Assembly (NCBI GenBank): GCA_963783335.1
Contig: CAWAND010000002.1
Span: 368,062 to 432,061, forward strand
Direction of reading: 5' to 3'
DNA from: CAWAND01 sp963783335
GTDB taxonomy: Bacteria; Chloroflexota; Anaerolineae; Anaerolineales; E44-bin32
DNA length: 64,000 bases
Shown in pieces: positions 34,139 through 43,180 of the stretch. Numbering within the stretch: position 1 is the stretch's first letter; each line of letters opens with the position of its first letter. The position numbers were made by a program, and so were the translations under genes. Under the pieces are notes generated by a model that saw only the letters and a program-made list of their open reading frames with translations, ran no database searches and was not told the origin of the DNA.

Positions 34139-36133
34139 ATGGCCAAGAAGACCAGAACACCACAAGAATCCAGCCGGGACCAGTCAGCCGTTGAACTGCT
34201 GGAATTCGCACTTGAGGGCGGGTATGAGACCGCCTTCTCGCGGGCTGATGCCATGGCGGCTTGTCCGATCGGCAAGGACGGATTGTGCTGCCGGGCCTGT
34301 TCGATGGGCCCCTGCCGGTTGGTCAAAGAAGGGCAGACAGGTGTGTGCGGCGCCACCATCAGTACGGTGGTCGCCCGCAATTTCGCCCGCATGGTGGCCG
34401 CTGGGGCGGCTGCTCACTCGGATCATGGCCGCGACCTGGCTTACACACTTCTGGCGGCGGCGCGGGGCGAGGCACCGGATTATGAAGTCCGTGACCCGGG
34501 CAAGCTGCGCGAAGTCGCCACCTATCTGGGCGTGGACGGCCTCGACCGGCCGATCAACGAGCTGGCCGAAGACGTCGCTCGGGCGGCGCTGGCGGAGTTT
34601 GGAAAACCTGAAGGCGAAGTGATCTACCTTCAGCGTGCGCCGGAAAAGCGCCAGAAGATCTGGAAGGAACTGGGAATCGGCCCGCGCAACATCGATCGCG
34701 AAATCGTCGAAACCCTGCACCGCACCCACATGGGCAACGACCAGGATGCAGAGCATATCCTCAATCAGGCACTGCGAACGGCGCTGGGCGATGGGTGGGG
34801 CGGCTCGATGCTGGGCACCGATCTGTCGGACATTCTTTTTGGGACGCCAGCACCGGTCGTTTCTCAAGCCAATCTCGGCGTCCTGAAGGATGACGAAGTC
34901 AATATTGTCATCCATGGCCACGAACCATCCTTGTCCGAGATGATTGTGGCCGCCTCTCAGGACCCGGAAATGCTGGAGTACGCAGCCAGCAAGGGGGCCA
35001 AGGGGATCAACCTGAGTGGAATCTGCTGCACGGCCAACGAAACCCTCATGCGTCAAGGCGTGTCGCTGGCGGGCAACTTCCTGCAGCAAGAGCTGGCCAT
35101 CCTGACCGGCGCGGTCGAAGCCATGGTGGTCGACATCCAGTGCATCATGCAGGCGCTGGTGCCGTTGGCGGCCGAATTCCACACCGAGATCATCACCACT
35201 TCTCCCAAGACCAAGATCACCGGCGCCACCCATATCGAATTCGATGAGCATCACGCCATGGAGATCGCCAAGGAGATCATCAAGCGCGCCATCGACCGCT
35301 ATCCCGACCGCCAGGCCACCCGCATCCCGGATTCGGTCTCCGATCTGGTCCCCGGCTTCTCCCATGAGTACATCGAGTATGCGCTGGGCGGCGCCTACCG
35401 CGGATCCTTCCGGCCGCTGAACGACGCCATCATCAGCGGGCGCATCCGTGGCGTCGTCGCCAATATCGGCTGCAACAACCCGCGCGTGATGCACGATGCC
35501 CTTCACCAAGATGTGGTGGCTGAATTCCTGAGGAATGACATCCTCGTAGTCGAGACGGGCTGCGGAGCCATCGCCTGCGCTAAGGCGGGCCTCCTGGTGC
35601 CTGAAGCGGCCTTCGAACACGCGGGTCCCGGTCTGCGAGAAGTGTGTGAAGCGGTCGGCATGCCGCCCGTTCTGCACATGGGCTCATGCGTCGACAACTC
35701 ACGCATCCTCACCGTCCTCTCGCAGATGGCCACCGAATCTGGCCTCGGGGATGACATCAGCGATATCCCCGCCGTCGGCATGGCGCCTGAGTGGATGAGC
35801 GAAAAGGCCATTTCAATCGCCACCTATGCCGTCGCTTCCGGGGCGTACGTGATCATGGGCCACGAGAGTCCGGTCGAAGGATCGGAGGAAGTCACCCGGC
35901 TTATCACGGATGGCTGGGAAGAGAAAGTCGGCGGCCGACTCGAGTTCATCAACAGTGTTGAGGACATCGTCAAGGCCACGCTGGACCATATCGATAAGAA
36001 GCGCGAGGAGCTCGGGCTAGCACCGTACGACCCAAGCCAGTGGGGTAAGAGCGGTGACGAGCGAATGTCGCAGTTGATAAGCATCCCGCTGGAAGAGCGC
36101 ATCGGTGCGGCCTACGGGGCCGCTGGGAAATAG
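34139..36133 (+). CDS. cooS: Carbon monoxide dehydrogenase, Ni-Fe catalytic subunit
   Basis: This 664-residue CODH has the N-terminal Cys set CPIGKDGLCCRACSMGPCRL for the B and D clusters and CGATISTVVARNFARMVAAG. The C-cluster region has LSGICCTANE, VVANIGCNNPRV, VVETGCGAIACAKAG and HMGSCVDNSR. The catalytic base and Lys/His environment are present in the normal order. It oxidises CO or reduces CO2, and with AcsB forms the bifunctional CODH/ACS. It is followed by acsB after only 13 bases, consistent with a tight complex. The second ATG (34139) after GGGAGG is the better start. Confidence 0.96.
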   Translation: MAKKTRTPQESSRDQSAVELLEFALEGGYETAFSRADAMAACPIGKDGLCCRACSMGPCRLVKEGQTGVCGATISTVVARNFARMVAAGAAAHSDHGRDLAYTLLAAARGEAPDYEVRDPGKLREVATYLGVDGLDRPINELAEDVARAALAEFGKPEGEVIYLQRAPEKRQKIWKELGIGPRNIDREIVETLHRTHMGNDQDAEHILNQALRTALGDGWGGSMLGTDLSDILFGTPAPVVSQANLGVLKDDEVNIVIHGHEPSLSEMIVAASQDPEMLEYAASKGAKGINLSGICCTANETLMRQGVSLAGNFLQQELAILTGAVEAMVVDIQCIMQALVPLAAEFHTEIITTSPKTKITGATHIEFDEHHAMEIAKEIIKRAIDRYPDRQATRIPDSVSDLVPGFSHEYIEYALGGAYRGSFRPLNDAIISGRIRGVVANIGCNNPRVMHDALHQDVVAEFLRNDILVVETGCGAIACAKAGLLVPEAAFEHAGPGLREVCEAVGMPPVLHMGSCVDNSRILTVLSQMATESGLGDDISDIPAVGMAPEWMSEKAISIATYAVASGAYVIMGHESPVEGSEEVTRLITDGWEEKVGGRLEFINSVEDIVKATLDHIDKKREELGLAPYDPSQWGKSGDERMSQLISIPLEERIGAAYGAAGK

Positions 36134-36146
36134 GGAGGCAGACGAC

Positions 36147-38441
36147 ATGTCACGCTATATCGCAACCCGCGCCATCCAAGGCGCCAACATGGTCGTCGAT
36201 GAGGCGAACTGCCTCCTGGCCCGGGCCATAGAGGAAAAGGGCCCGGAGACTCCGGTGGCATTCCCCAACACGGCCTACTACCTGCCGGTCATCCTCGGGA
36301 TGCTTGGCCGCGAGGTCAGCACATTGGGAGGACTGCAGCCAGTCATGGAGCACGCCATGAGCCTGCTCCACCCGCTGCCAGGTGACCAGCGCTGGACGCC
36401 CTACCTGGGCGAAACACTCGACAGCGGGATGGCGACGCTCTTGGCCGAAGAGGTCATCGAGGCCATCCGGTTTGTCTATGGCGAACAGCCTGAAGCCTAC
36501 CCCGGCCTGACACTGGCCGGCGCAACGTCCTTCACCAGCCCCGATGGCAACGGGAACGGTGGCGCGCCCAAGGCCAACGGCCATCTCAACGGGCCGATCG
36601 ATGACATCCAACTCCGTTCGTGGGGGATTCAGCTCGTCGATGGGCGCATGCCAGGCTTCGCGGCCATTGTCGGCGCGGCGCATTCCAATGAAGCCGCCGT
36701 GGCGATCGTGCGCGAGCTGCAGAAGCGCAACATCCTGACCTTCCTGTGCGGCAACGTCAACGGGCGATCGATCATCGATCAGCTGGCCGAGGAAGGCGTC
36801 GAAATGGGCTACGACACGTACATCGTCCCCTTCGGGCGCGACACGATGTCGGCCATCTATCCCTTGGGCTTTGCCACACGGTCCGCGCTCACCTTCGGGG
36901 GTAAGAAAGGCGGCCAGTGGCGAGACATCCTGCTCTACAACAAGTACCGGGTGTTCGCCTTCGTGCTGGCGCTGGGCGAGGTGGATGATCTGAAGTACGC
37001 CACCGCCGCCGGGGCAATCTCCTATGGCTTCCCGGTGATCGCCGACACGATCATCCCTGAAATCCTGCCGACGGGTGTGACCCAATACGAACACGTCATT
37101 TCCCGCCCCTGGAATGAGATCGAGGCTGAAACCGAGGAAGAAAAAGCCGCCAAGCTGGTCCAGGAGGCGATCGAAGTCCGCGGGGTCAAGATCCGCATCA
37201 CCGAGGTCCCCGTACCGGTGCCCTACGGCTCGGCCTTCGAAGGTGAGGTCGTGCGCAAGGCCGATATGCGCGTCGAGTTCGGTGGCAAGCACAGCCGAGC
37301 CTTTGAATACCTGCGGATGGCGGAGATGGACGAGGTCGAGGACGGCAAGATCGAAGTCATCGGGCCGTCGTTTGACGAGATCGAGGCCCAGGGCAATATG
37401 GATCTGGGCATCCTGGTCGAGGTGGCCGGACGCAAGATGGAGACGGATTTCGAGCCGGTGCTCGAGCGCCAGATCCATTACTTCGTCAACGGCGCCTCCG
37501 GCATCCAGCACATCGGCCAGCGGGATATCGCCTGGATCCGGATCAGCAACGGCGCCGCCGAGAAGGGTTTCACGCTCGAACACTTTGGCGAAATCCTGCA
37601 CGCGCGCTTCCACGGTGACTTCGGCACGATTGTGGACAAAGTCCAGGTGAAGATCATCACCGATCCGGAGCTCTCTGCAGAGTGGCTTGACAACGCGCGT
37701 GTGGCGTATGAAGAACGCAACGAACGCATGGGGTCGATGACCGATGAATCGGTCACCGAGTTCTACTCATGCACGCTTTGCCAGTCGTTCGCGCCCGATC
37801 ACGTGTGCATCGTCAGCCCCGAACGCTTGGGCCTGTGCGGCGCGTACAACTGGCTGGACTGCAAGGCGTCCAACCAGATCAACCCCACCGGGCCGAACCA
37901 GCCGATCGTCAAAGGCAACATGCTGGATGCCGACAAGGGCTACTACGACGGCGTCAACCAATACGCCGAGTCCGCCTCCCACGGCACCGTTCCGGTGGTC
38001 TCCATGTATTCGATCATGGAGAACCCGATGACGGCCTGCGGCTGCTTCGAATGCATCGCCATGGTCATCCCCGAGGCCAACGGGATCATGATCGTCAGCC
38101 GCGAAGACACCGGAATGACCCCGGCCGGAATGACGTTTTCCACCCTGGCCGGGATGGCCGGCGGTGGGCTGCAGACACCGGGGATCATGGGCCATGGGAA
38201 GTACTACATCCTGAGCCCCAAATTCATCTCGGCCGATGGGGGATTCAAGCGCATCGTCTGGATGTCAGAGAACCTGAAGACCCAGATGGCGGACCAGCTG
38301 AGGGAAGTAGCTGAGCGTGAAGGTGATCCTGGGCTGATCGACAGGATCGCTGACGGCACCGTTTGCACCGAGGTGGAGCCCCTGATGCAGTTCCTGGCTG
38401 AAAAGGAACATCCTGCGTTGGGGATGCCGCCCCTGCTCTAG
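36147..38441 (+). CDS. acsB: Acetyl-CoA synthase (CO-methylating), catalytic subunit
   Basis: The 764-residue protein has all A-cluster ligands in the bacterial pattern: SCTLCQSFAPDHVCIVSPERLGLCGA, and CGCFECI about 70 residues on. The N-terminal CODH-interaction domain is followed, near residue 130, by a Gly/Asn-rich linker (DGNGNGGAPKANGHLNG) that most AcsB proteins lack. It is somewhat longer than the Moorella enzyme (about 730). It condenses CO, a methyl group from the corrinoid protein and CoA to acetyl-CoA. The ATG at 36147 has AGGGAGG before it and a short gap after cooS. Confidence 0.95.
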   Translation: MSRYIATRAIQGANMVVDEANCLLARAIEEKGPETPVAFPNTAYYLPVILGMLGREVSTLGGLQPVMEHAMSLLHPLPGDQRWTPYLGETLDSGMATLLAEEVIEAIRFVYGEQPEAYPGLTLAGATSFTSPDGNGNGGAPKANGHLNGPIDDIQLRSWGIQLVDGRMPGFAAIVGAAHSNEAAVAIVRELQKRNILTFLCGNVNGRSIIDQLAEEGVEMGYDTYIVPFGRDTMSAIYPLGFATRSALTFGGKKGGQWRDILLYNKYRVFAFVLALGEVDDLKYATAAGAISYGFPVIADTIIPEILPTGVTQYEHVISRPWNEIEAETEEEKAAKLVQEAIEVRGVKIRITEVPVPVPYGSAFEGEVVRKADMRVEFGGKHSRAFEYLRMAEMDEVEDGKIEVIGPSFDEIEAQGNMDLGILVEVAGRKMETDFEPVLERQIHYFVNGASGIQHIGQRDIAWIRISNGAAEKGFTLEHFGEILHARFHGDFGTIVDKVQVKIITDPELSAEWLDNARVAYEERNERMGSMTDESVTEFYSCTLCQSFAPDHVCIVSPERLGLCGAYNWLDCKASNQINPTGPNQPIVKGNMLDADKGYYDGVNQYAESASHGTVPVVSMYSIMENPMTACGCFECIAMVIPEANGIMIVSREDTGMTPAGMTFSTLAGMAGGGLQTPGIMGHGKYYILSPKFISADGGFKRIVWMSENLKTQMADQLREVAEREGDPGLIDRIADGTVCTEVEPLMQFLAEKEHPALGMPPLL

Positions 38442-38454
38442 GTTGTCAAGAACC

Positions 38455-38496
38455 GTCTCCGGGGGGAGGGTCCCGCTCGGCCCTTCCTCCGGAGAC
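38455..38496 (+). other. Hairpin in the acsB-acsD intergenic gap
   Basis: A 16-bp stem with two G-U wobbles (38455-38470 with 38481-38496) encloses a 10-base loop. It is flanked by two copies of GGTTGTCAAG at 38441-38450 and 38521-38530. It could be an mRNA stability or processing element or an attenuator that sets the AcsB to corrinoid-protein ratio. The gap of 93 bases is the largest inside the acs operon core. Confidence 0.55.
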
Positions 38497-38534
38497 GACT
38501 TGAATTTCGTGAGAAAGCGAGGTTGTCAAGTCCC

Positions 38535-39509
38535 ATGACAGTTGAGATTCCGAAGGAGAAATGGGCCGGCACGGTGCGCGAAGTCACCTTGGGGGCCACA
38601 GCCGACCAGGGTGGTAGCCGGACCAAGACCATCACCGTTGGCGGCGAGGCGAGCATGCCGTTTCTCGATTTCGATGGAAAGACGGCTCGATCGCCCGTCA
38701 TCGGAGTCGAGATTACCGACCGCAAGCCAGATGATTGGTCGGAGCTGCTCTTTCAAGCTTGGGGCGAGGCGATGGAGGATCCTGGCGCTTGGGCGAAGGC
38801 CGCCGAGGAGGCAGGCGCCGACCTGATCTACCTTGTGCTCAGCCTGACGACCGCCGATGGTGAGCCCAACACGCCCGATCATGCTCGTTCAGCGTTGCGC
38901 AAAGTGCTCGATTCCTGCGGACTGCCGGTGGTTGTGATCGGCCCGGGTCAGGCCGAGCTTGACAACGAGTTGCTTGTTCCGGTGGCGGAGGAGGGCAAGG
39001 GGGAGAAACTGGTCCTCGGCCTGTGCGAAGACAAGAACTACCGCACAATCGTGGCCGCAGCCATGGCCAACGATCAGTTGGTGCAATCATCCACTCCGAT
39101 GGATGTCAATCTGTCGAAGCAGCTGGTGATCCTGATCACCGACATGGGCCTGCCCCTCGAACGCATCCTGATGGATCCCACCACGGGGGCCCTGGGTTAC
39201 GGGATCGAATACGGCTATTCGGTCATGGAACGCCTCAGGCTGGCGGCTCTGCAAGGCGATGCCATGACCCAGCTGCCGATGATCGTCGTCCCGGGGGCTG
39301 AGACGTGGAAGGTCAAGGAGTCCAAGGTCGGCGAGGGGGTGCCCGAAGGCTGGGGGGAATGGGAAAAGCGGGCGCTTGAATGGGAGGCGATCACCGCTTC
39401 GAGCCTGATCCACGCCGGGGCGGATATCGTCGTCGTCCGGCATCCGGAAACGCTGCGTCGGCTGAAGGCTGTGACCTCAGATCTGATGCAGCCCGTTGAA
39501 CTGGTCTAG
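38535..39509 (+). CDS. acsD: Corrinoid/iron-sulfur protein small subunit
   Basis: The 324-residue TIM-barrel subunit (CFeSP beta) matches AcsD. It begins MTVEIPKEKWAGTVREVTLGAT and contains GGEASMPFLDFDGKTARSPVIGVEI, LGLCEDKNYRTIVAAAMANDQLV and LERILMDPTTGALGYGIEYGYSVMERLRL. It covers the corrin cofactor in the large subunit and helps present it to the methyltransferase and ACS. ATG 38535 fits the family start. The gene follows a hairpin-containing gap after acsB and is close to acsC (19 bases). Confidence 0.95.
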   Translation: MTVEIPKEKWAGTVREVTLGATADQGGSRTKTITVGGEASMPFLDFDGKTARSPVIGVEITDRKPDDWSELLFQAWGEAMEDPGAWAKAAEEAGADLIYLVLSLTTADGEPNTPDHARSALRKVLDSCGLPVVVIGPGQAELDNELLVPVAEEGKGEKLVLGLCEDKNYRTIVAAAMANDQLVQSSTPMDVNLSKQLVILITDMGLPLERILMDPTTGALGYGIEYGYSVMERLRLAALQGDAMTQLPMIVVPGAETWKVKESKVGEGVPEGWGEWEKRALEWEAITASSLIHAGADIVVVRHPETLRRLKAVTSDLMQPVELV

Positions 39510-39528
39510 GCGAGGTGGAGGCTGAACG

Positions 39529-40869
39529 ATGCCATTGACAGGTCTTGAAATCTATAAGCTGCTGCCCCAGACAAACTGCAAGGACTGCGGCTTTCCAACG
39601 TGCCTTGCCTTCGCTATGAAGCTGGCGGCCAAGCAAGCCGAATTGAAGGATTGTCCGCACGTAAGCGAGGAGGCTTCCAACAAGCTGGCCGCCGCCTCGG
39701 CGCCCCCGATTCGGCTGGTTGAGTTGAGCGGGGGGAACGGGAAGGTTCAGGTCGGCAACGAAACGGTGCTCTTCCGTCACGAGAAGACTTTCTATCACAA
39801 ACCAGGCCTCTTCTTGCGCGTCAAAGCGACCGACGGCGAAGACAAGATCAAGGCGCAAGTAGCTGAGGCGGCTGCCTATCAGGTTGACTATGTGGGCATC
39901 ACGCTTGAGTTGGACGGTTTTGCCATCGATTCCGATGGCGCCGACGCAGCCACCTTCGCGGCTGCGGTGTCCGCCGCACAGTCCGCCACCGAGAAGCCGC
40001 TGATCTTGCTCGCACCCGAGCCTGCCATGGCGAAGGCCGGCCTGGAAGCGGCCGATGGCAAACGCCCCTTGCTGTATGCGGCTGATGCGGAGAATGCCTC
40101 CGAGATGGCCGCATTGGCCAAGGAGCACCAGGTCCCCTTGGTGGCCAGGGCCGGCACGTTGGATGCCCTGGCCGACCTGACGAAGACCCTGACTGATGCA
40201 GGACTTGAGGACATTGTGCTTGATCCCGAGGTCCAGGGCTTCCACGCCGGCTTGGAGCGCTTGACGGCCCTCCGTCGGCTGGCCATCAAATCGAACTTTC
40301 GGCCGCTTGGCTTCCCGGTCATCACCTTCCCCGGCAAGGACGAAGAGAAGGACGCTTCGCTCTTGGCGGCCCAGCACATCGCCAAATACGCCGGATTCAT
40401 TGTCGTCGAATCCTTCGATCCGGCGGCGTTGTACCCGCTTCTGGTGCTCAGGGAGAACATATACACCGATCCCCAGAAGCCAATCCAGGTTCAGCCCGGT
40501 CTGTACGAGATCAATTCACCGGACGACAAGGCGCCGGTGATGGTCACTACGAACTTCTCGATCACCTACTTTTCCGTGGCCAACGAAGTCGAAAGCTCCG
40601 GCCGGCCGGCATGGCTCCTGGTGGCTGATGCCGAAGGCATGAGCGTGCTCACGGCGTGGGCGGCTGGGAACTTCGATGCCGAACGCATCGCCAAGGGCGT
40701 CAAGGCGTTCGGCACCGAGGACAAGGTGGCTCACCGCAAGTTGATCATCCCGGGGCAGGTGGCTGTGCTCTCCGGTGAACTCGAGGAAGAGCTGCCCGGT
40801 TGGGAGATCATGGTTGGACCGCGAGAGGCGGTCGATATCTCGGGCTATCTCAAGACGATGTGGTCCTGA
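39529..40869 (+). CDS. acsC: Corrinoid/iron-sulfur protein large subunit
   Basis: The 446-residue subunit opens with the 4Fe-4S motif NCKDCGFPTCLAFAMKLAAKQ plus DCPHV (CX2CX4CX16C), the reductive-activation cluster. A TIM-barrel and a C-terminal cobalamin-binding domain follow. The methyl-cobamide carried here is made from methyl-THF by AcsE and used by AcsB. The Cys spacing and length match characterised AcsC/CdhE. It is followed by a small Fe-S protein and AcsV, which probably reactivate the Co(II) form. Confidence 0.95.
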   Translation: MPLTGLEIYKLLPQTNCKDCGFPTCLAFAMKLAAKQAELKDCPHVSEEASNKLAAASAPPIRLVELSGGNGKVQVGNETVLFRHEKTFYHKPGLFLRVKATDGEDKIKAQVAEAAAYQVDYVGITLELDGFAIDSDGADAATFAAAVSAAQSATEKPLILLAPEPAMAKAGLEAADGKRPLLYAADAENASEMAALAKEHQVPLVARAGTLDALADLTKTLTDAGLEDIVLDPEVQGFHAGLERLTALRRLAIKSNFRPLGFPVITFPGKDEEKDASLLAAQHIAKYAGFIVVESFDPAALYPLLVLRENIYTDPQKPIQVQPGLYEINSPDDKAPVMVTTNFSITYFSVANEVESSGRPAWLLVADAEGMSVLTAWAAGNFDAERIAKGVKAFGTEDKVAHRKLIIPGQVAVLSGELEEELPGWEIMVGPREAVDISGYLKTMWS

Positions 40870-40905
40870 CAGCCTGAGGTCAATCTTCCGTCCTGGAGGC
40901 GACCT

Positions 40906-41175
40906 ATGGAAGCGTCGGCGCCGATGATCGCAAAAGATCCCTATGTTGGCTATCAGCCTCAAGAGGTAGCTCGGGCTGCGGCCGCTTGCCTTGCCTGCGG
41001 CGAGTCCCCGCCGTGCATGACCGCCTGCAGCCGCCAGGTGGATATTCTTTCGATCGTCCAGCTGGCAGGCAAGGCAGCCTGCGAAGCCTTGGCGCTGCCC
41101 CGCTGGTTCCGGGAAGCGGATCAGGTCGAGGCCGACAAGGTCACGGACATGATCTGTGACTCCTATAACGGTTAG
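40906..41175 (+). CDS. Small stand-alone Fer4_20-type Fe-S protein
   Basis: An 89-residue protein with CLACGESPPCMTACSRQVDI. The spacing CX2CX5CX3C is identical to the first Cys set of the GltD-like protein at 27206, and the following residues align as well. It is therefore a free-standing copy of the Fe-S domain found at the N-terminus of GltD and dihydropyrimidine dehydrogenase. It lies between acsC and acsV, so it may feed electrons to the corrinoid protein or its activase. I know of no named protein for this position. Confidence 0.8.
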   Translation: MEASAPMIAKDPYVGYQPQEVARAAAACLACGESPPCMTACSRQVDILSIVQLAGKAACEALALPRWFREADQVEADKVTDMICDSYNG

Positions 41176-41215
41176 CTTGTCTCCGCTACGTTGAGTTTGA
41201 GATTGCGAGAAGGTA

Positions 41216-43180
41216 TTGGCCACGCATCAAGTCACACTGCATCCATCTGAGAAGCGTGTCGAGGTCCCCACCGGTGCCTTGCTTGTTGAAGCTATTCGGC
41301 AGGCGGGCATGGCTTTTCAGCAGCCGTGTGGGGGGCAGGGACGCTGCGGCCGCTGTGCCGTCGTGATCCAAGGCGACGGCGCTCGCCGCCGTTCGACCAT
41401 CCGCTTGTCTTCAGAGGACCTGGCCGCCGGCTTTGCGCTGGCCTGCCAGACCGTGGTTGAGGGCGATGTCGAGCTGATCATTCCCAAGCAAGAAGAGGTT
41501 GTGCGCCGCCTGGTGACCGACCGTACAGCCCGCAAGGTCGAGATTCCATTCGACTATGATCCCGCCGCGGTTCAGACCATCCGGGCGATGCAGTTGGATC
41601 TCTCCGAGCCGAGCATCGATGACAATCTGGACGATGTGGCGCGTCTCGAAAAGGCCCTAGAGTCAGCCGGTTTTCCGCACGTGCGGGTGCCCTTGCCGGC
41701 GCTGCGCAACGTTAATCAGGCGCTGCGCGAGTCCAAGTGGAACCCTTGGGTTCTGCTGGAAACCGGCGATTGGACACGGCCTGACGGCCCGGCCCGGCTG
41801 ATCGAGCTATCCGCCGAGCGGGTGAGGCCGGTGGGCCTGGCCCTCGACATCGGCACAACCACCGTCAGCGCCTTCTTGGTGGATCTGGAAAGCGGAGAGG
41901 TGTTGGCTTCAGCGGCTGAGTACAACGGCCAGATCAGCTGCGGCGAAGACGTGATTTCACGCATCGTGTTTGCGGGCAAGAACAGCGGACTGGCCGAGCT
42001 TTCCACGCGGGTCCGGGACACGACGCACGAGCTGCTCGAGCGAATGCGCCGTCGGACCGGGATCGATCCGGCCTCCATCAGCAAGGTCAGCGTGGTCGGC
42101 AACACGACCATGATCCATCTGTTCCTGGGTCTGCCGCCGGCCTCAATCCGTCTCACACCCTACATTCCAACCGTCAACCTCCCGTCTCCCGTGCTGGCGT
42201 CTGAAGTCGGCCTGAACGTCCATCCGCTGGCGACAGTGGATTGTCTGCCCGGGGTGGCTTCCTATGTTGGGGCCGACATCACTGCCGGCGTCCTGGCTTC
42301 AGGGCTGGTCGATCAGGACGCACTGACGTTGTTCATCGACATTGGGACCAACGGCGAGATGGTCCTTGGGACACGCGATTGGATGGTGACCTGCGCCTGC
42401 TCAGCTGGGCCGGCATTTGAAGGCGCCGGCGTTGTGGACGGGATGCGCGCCACAACGGGGGCCATCGAAGAAGTCTGGGTCCACACCGAGACCTTCGAGC
42501 CGACCATCCGTGTCATCGGAGAAACCAAACCGCGCGGCATCTGTGGGTCAGGTCTGATTTCCCTCTTGGCCGAGTTGTTTGTGACCGGCGTGGTGGACAA
42601 GGGCGGCAATTTCAAGCTCGACATCGGTACCAATCGGGTGCGCAACGGGGAACATGGGCCGGAGTACGTTGTGGCCTGGGGCGAGGAAACCGAAACCGGG
42701 CATGACATCGCCCTGACCAAGGTCGACATCGACAATCTGATGCGCGCCAAGGGCGCCGTGTACGCCGGGTTCAGTGTGCTGGCAGCTGGCGTGGGCGTGG
42801 ACTTGGCGGATGTCGAGCAGGTGCTGGTGGGTGGAGCATTTGGCAAGTACATCAATGTGGAAAAGGCTGTGCAGATCGGACTGTTGCCTGATCTGCCGTG
42901 GGACAGGTTTCGATTTCTGGGAAACACGGCCGTGCTTGGAGCCTACGCCACCCTTCTATCACAGGATGCCCGCAAGCGGGCAGAAGCCGTGGCACGGAGC
43001 ATGACCTACGTCGAGCTTTCGGCTGACAACACGTTCTATGAAGCCTTCACTGCGGCGCTCTTCCTGCCCCACACGGAGATCTCACGCTTTCCCAATGTGG
43101 CCGAGATTTGGGAGCGCCATGCGTTGACCAACGGTAACCACAAGAGTGAAACCAAGGAGACGGTAGAGGCAGCCTCATGA
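41216..43180 (+). CDS. acsV: Corrinoid activation/regeneration protein, AcsV type
   Basis: This 654-residue protein has an N-terminal [2Fe-2S] ferredoxin-like domain (CGGQGRCGRC followed by LACQTVVEGDVEL). A long ASKHA-type domain of the DUF4445/RACE family follows, with VGLALDIGTTTVSAFLVDL, SKVSVVGNTTMIHLFLG and GAFGKYINV. Such activators reduce inactive Co(II) corrinoid to Co(I) with ATP. It starts at TTG 41216 with GAGAAGG upstream. It overlaps the stop of the downstream cooC start (ATGA), a sign of coupling. It supports the CFeSP encoded just before. Confidence 0.88.
   Translation: MATHQVTLHPSEKRVEVPTGALLVEAIRQAGMAFQQPCGGQGRCGRCAVVIQGDGARRRSTIRLSSEDLAAGFALACQTVVEGDVELIIPKQEEVVRRLVTDRTARKVEIPFDYDPAAVQTIRAMQLDLSEPSIDDNLDDVARLEKALESAGFPHVRVPLPALRNVNQALRESKWNPWVLLETGDWTRPDGPARLIELSAERVRPVGLALDIGTTTVSAFLVDLESGEVLASAAEYNGQISCGEDVISRIVFAGKNSGLAELSTRVRDTTHELLERMRRRTGIDPASISKVSVVGNTTMIHLFLGLPPASIRLTPYIPTVNLPSPVLASEVGLNVHPLATVDCLPGVASYVGADITAGVLASGLVDQDALTLFIDIGTNGEMVLGTRDWMVTCACSAGPAFEGAGVVDGMRATTGAIEEVWVHTETFEPTIRVIGETKPRGICGSGLISLLAELFVTGVVDKGGNFKLDIGTNRVRNGEHGPEYVVAWGEETETGHDIALTKVDIDNLMRAKGAVYAGFSVLAAGVGVDLADVEQVLVGGAFGKYINVEKAVQIGLLPDLPWDRFRFLGNTAVLGAYATLLSQDARKRAEAVARSMTYVELSADNTFYEAFTAALFLPHTEISRFPNVAEIWERHALTNGNHKSETKETVEAAS

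Noticed and set aside
34184..37613. Long minus-strand frames (about 490 codons each) opposite cooS and acsB
   Set aside because: Antisense shadows of the strongly conserved cooS and acsB genes.
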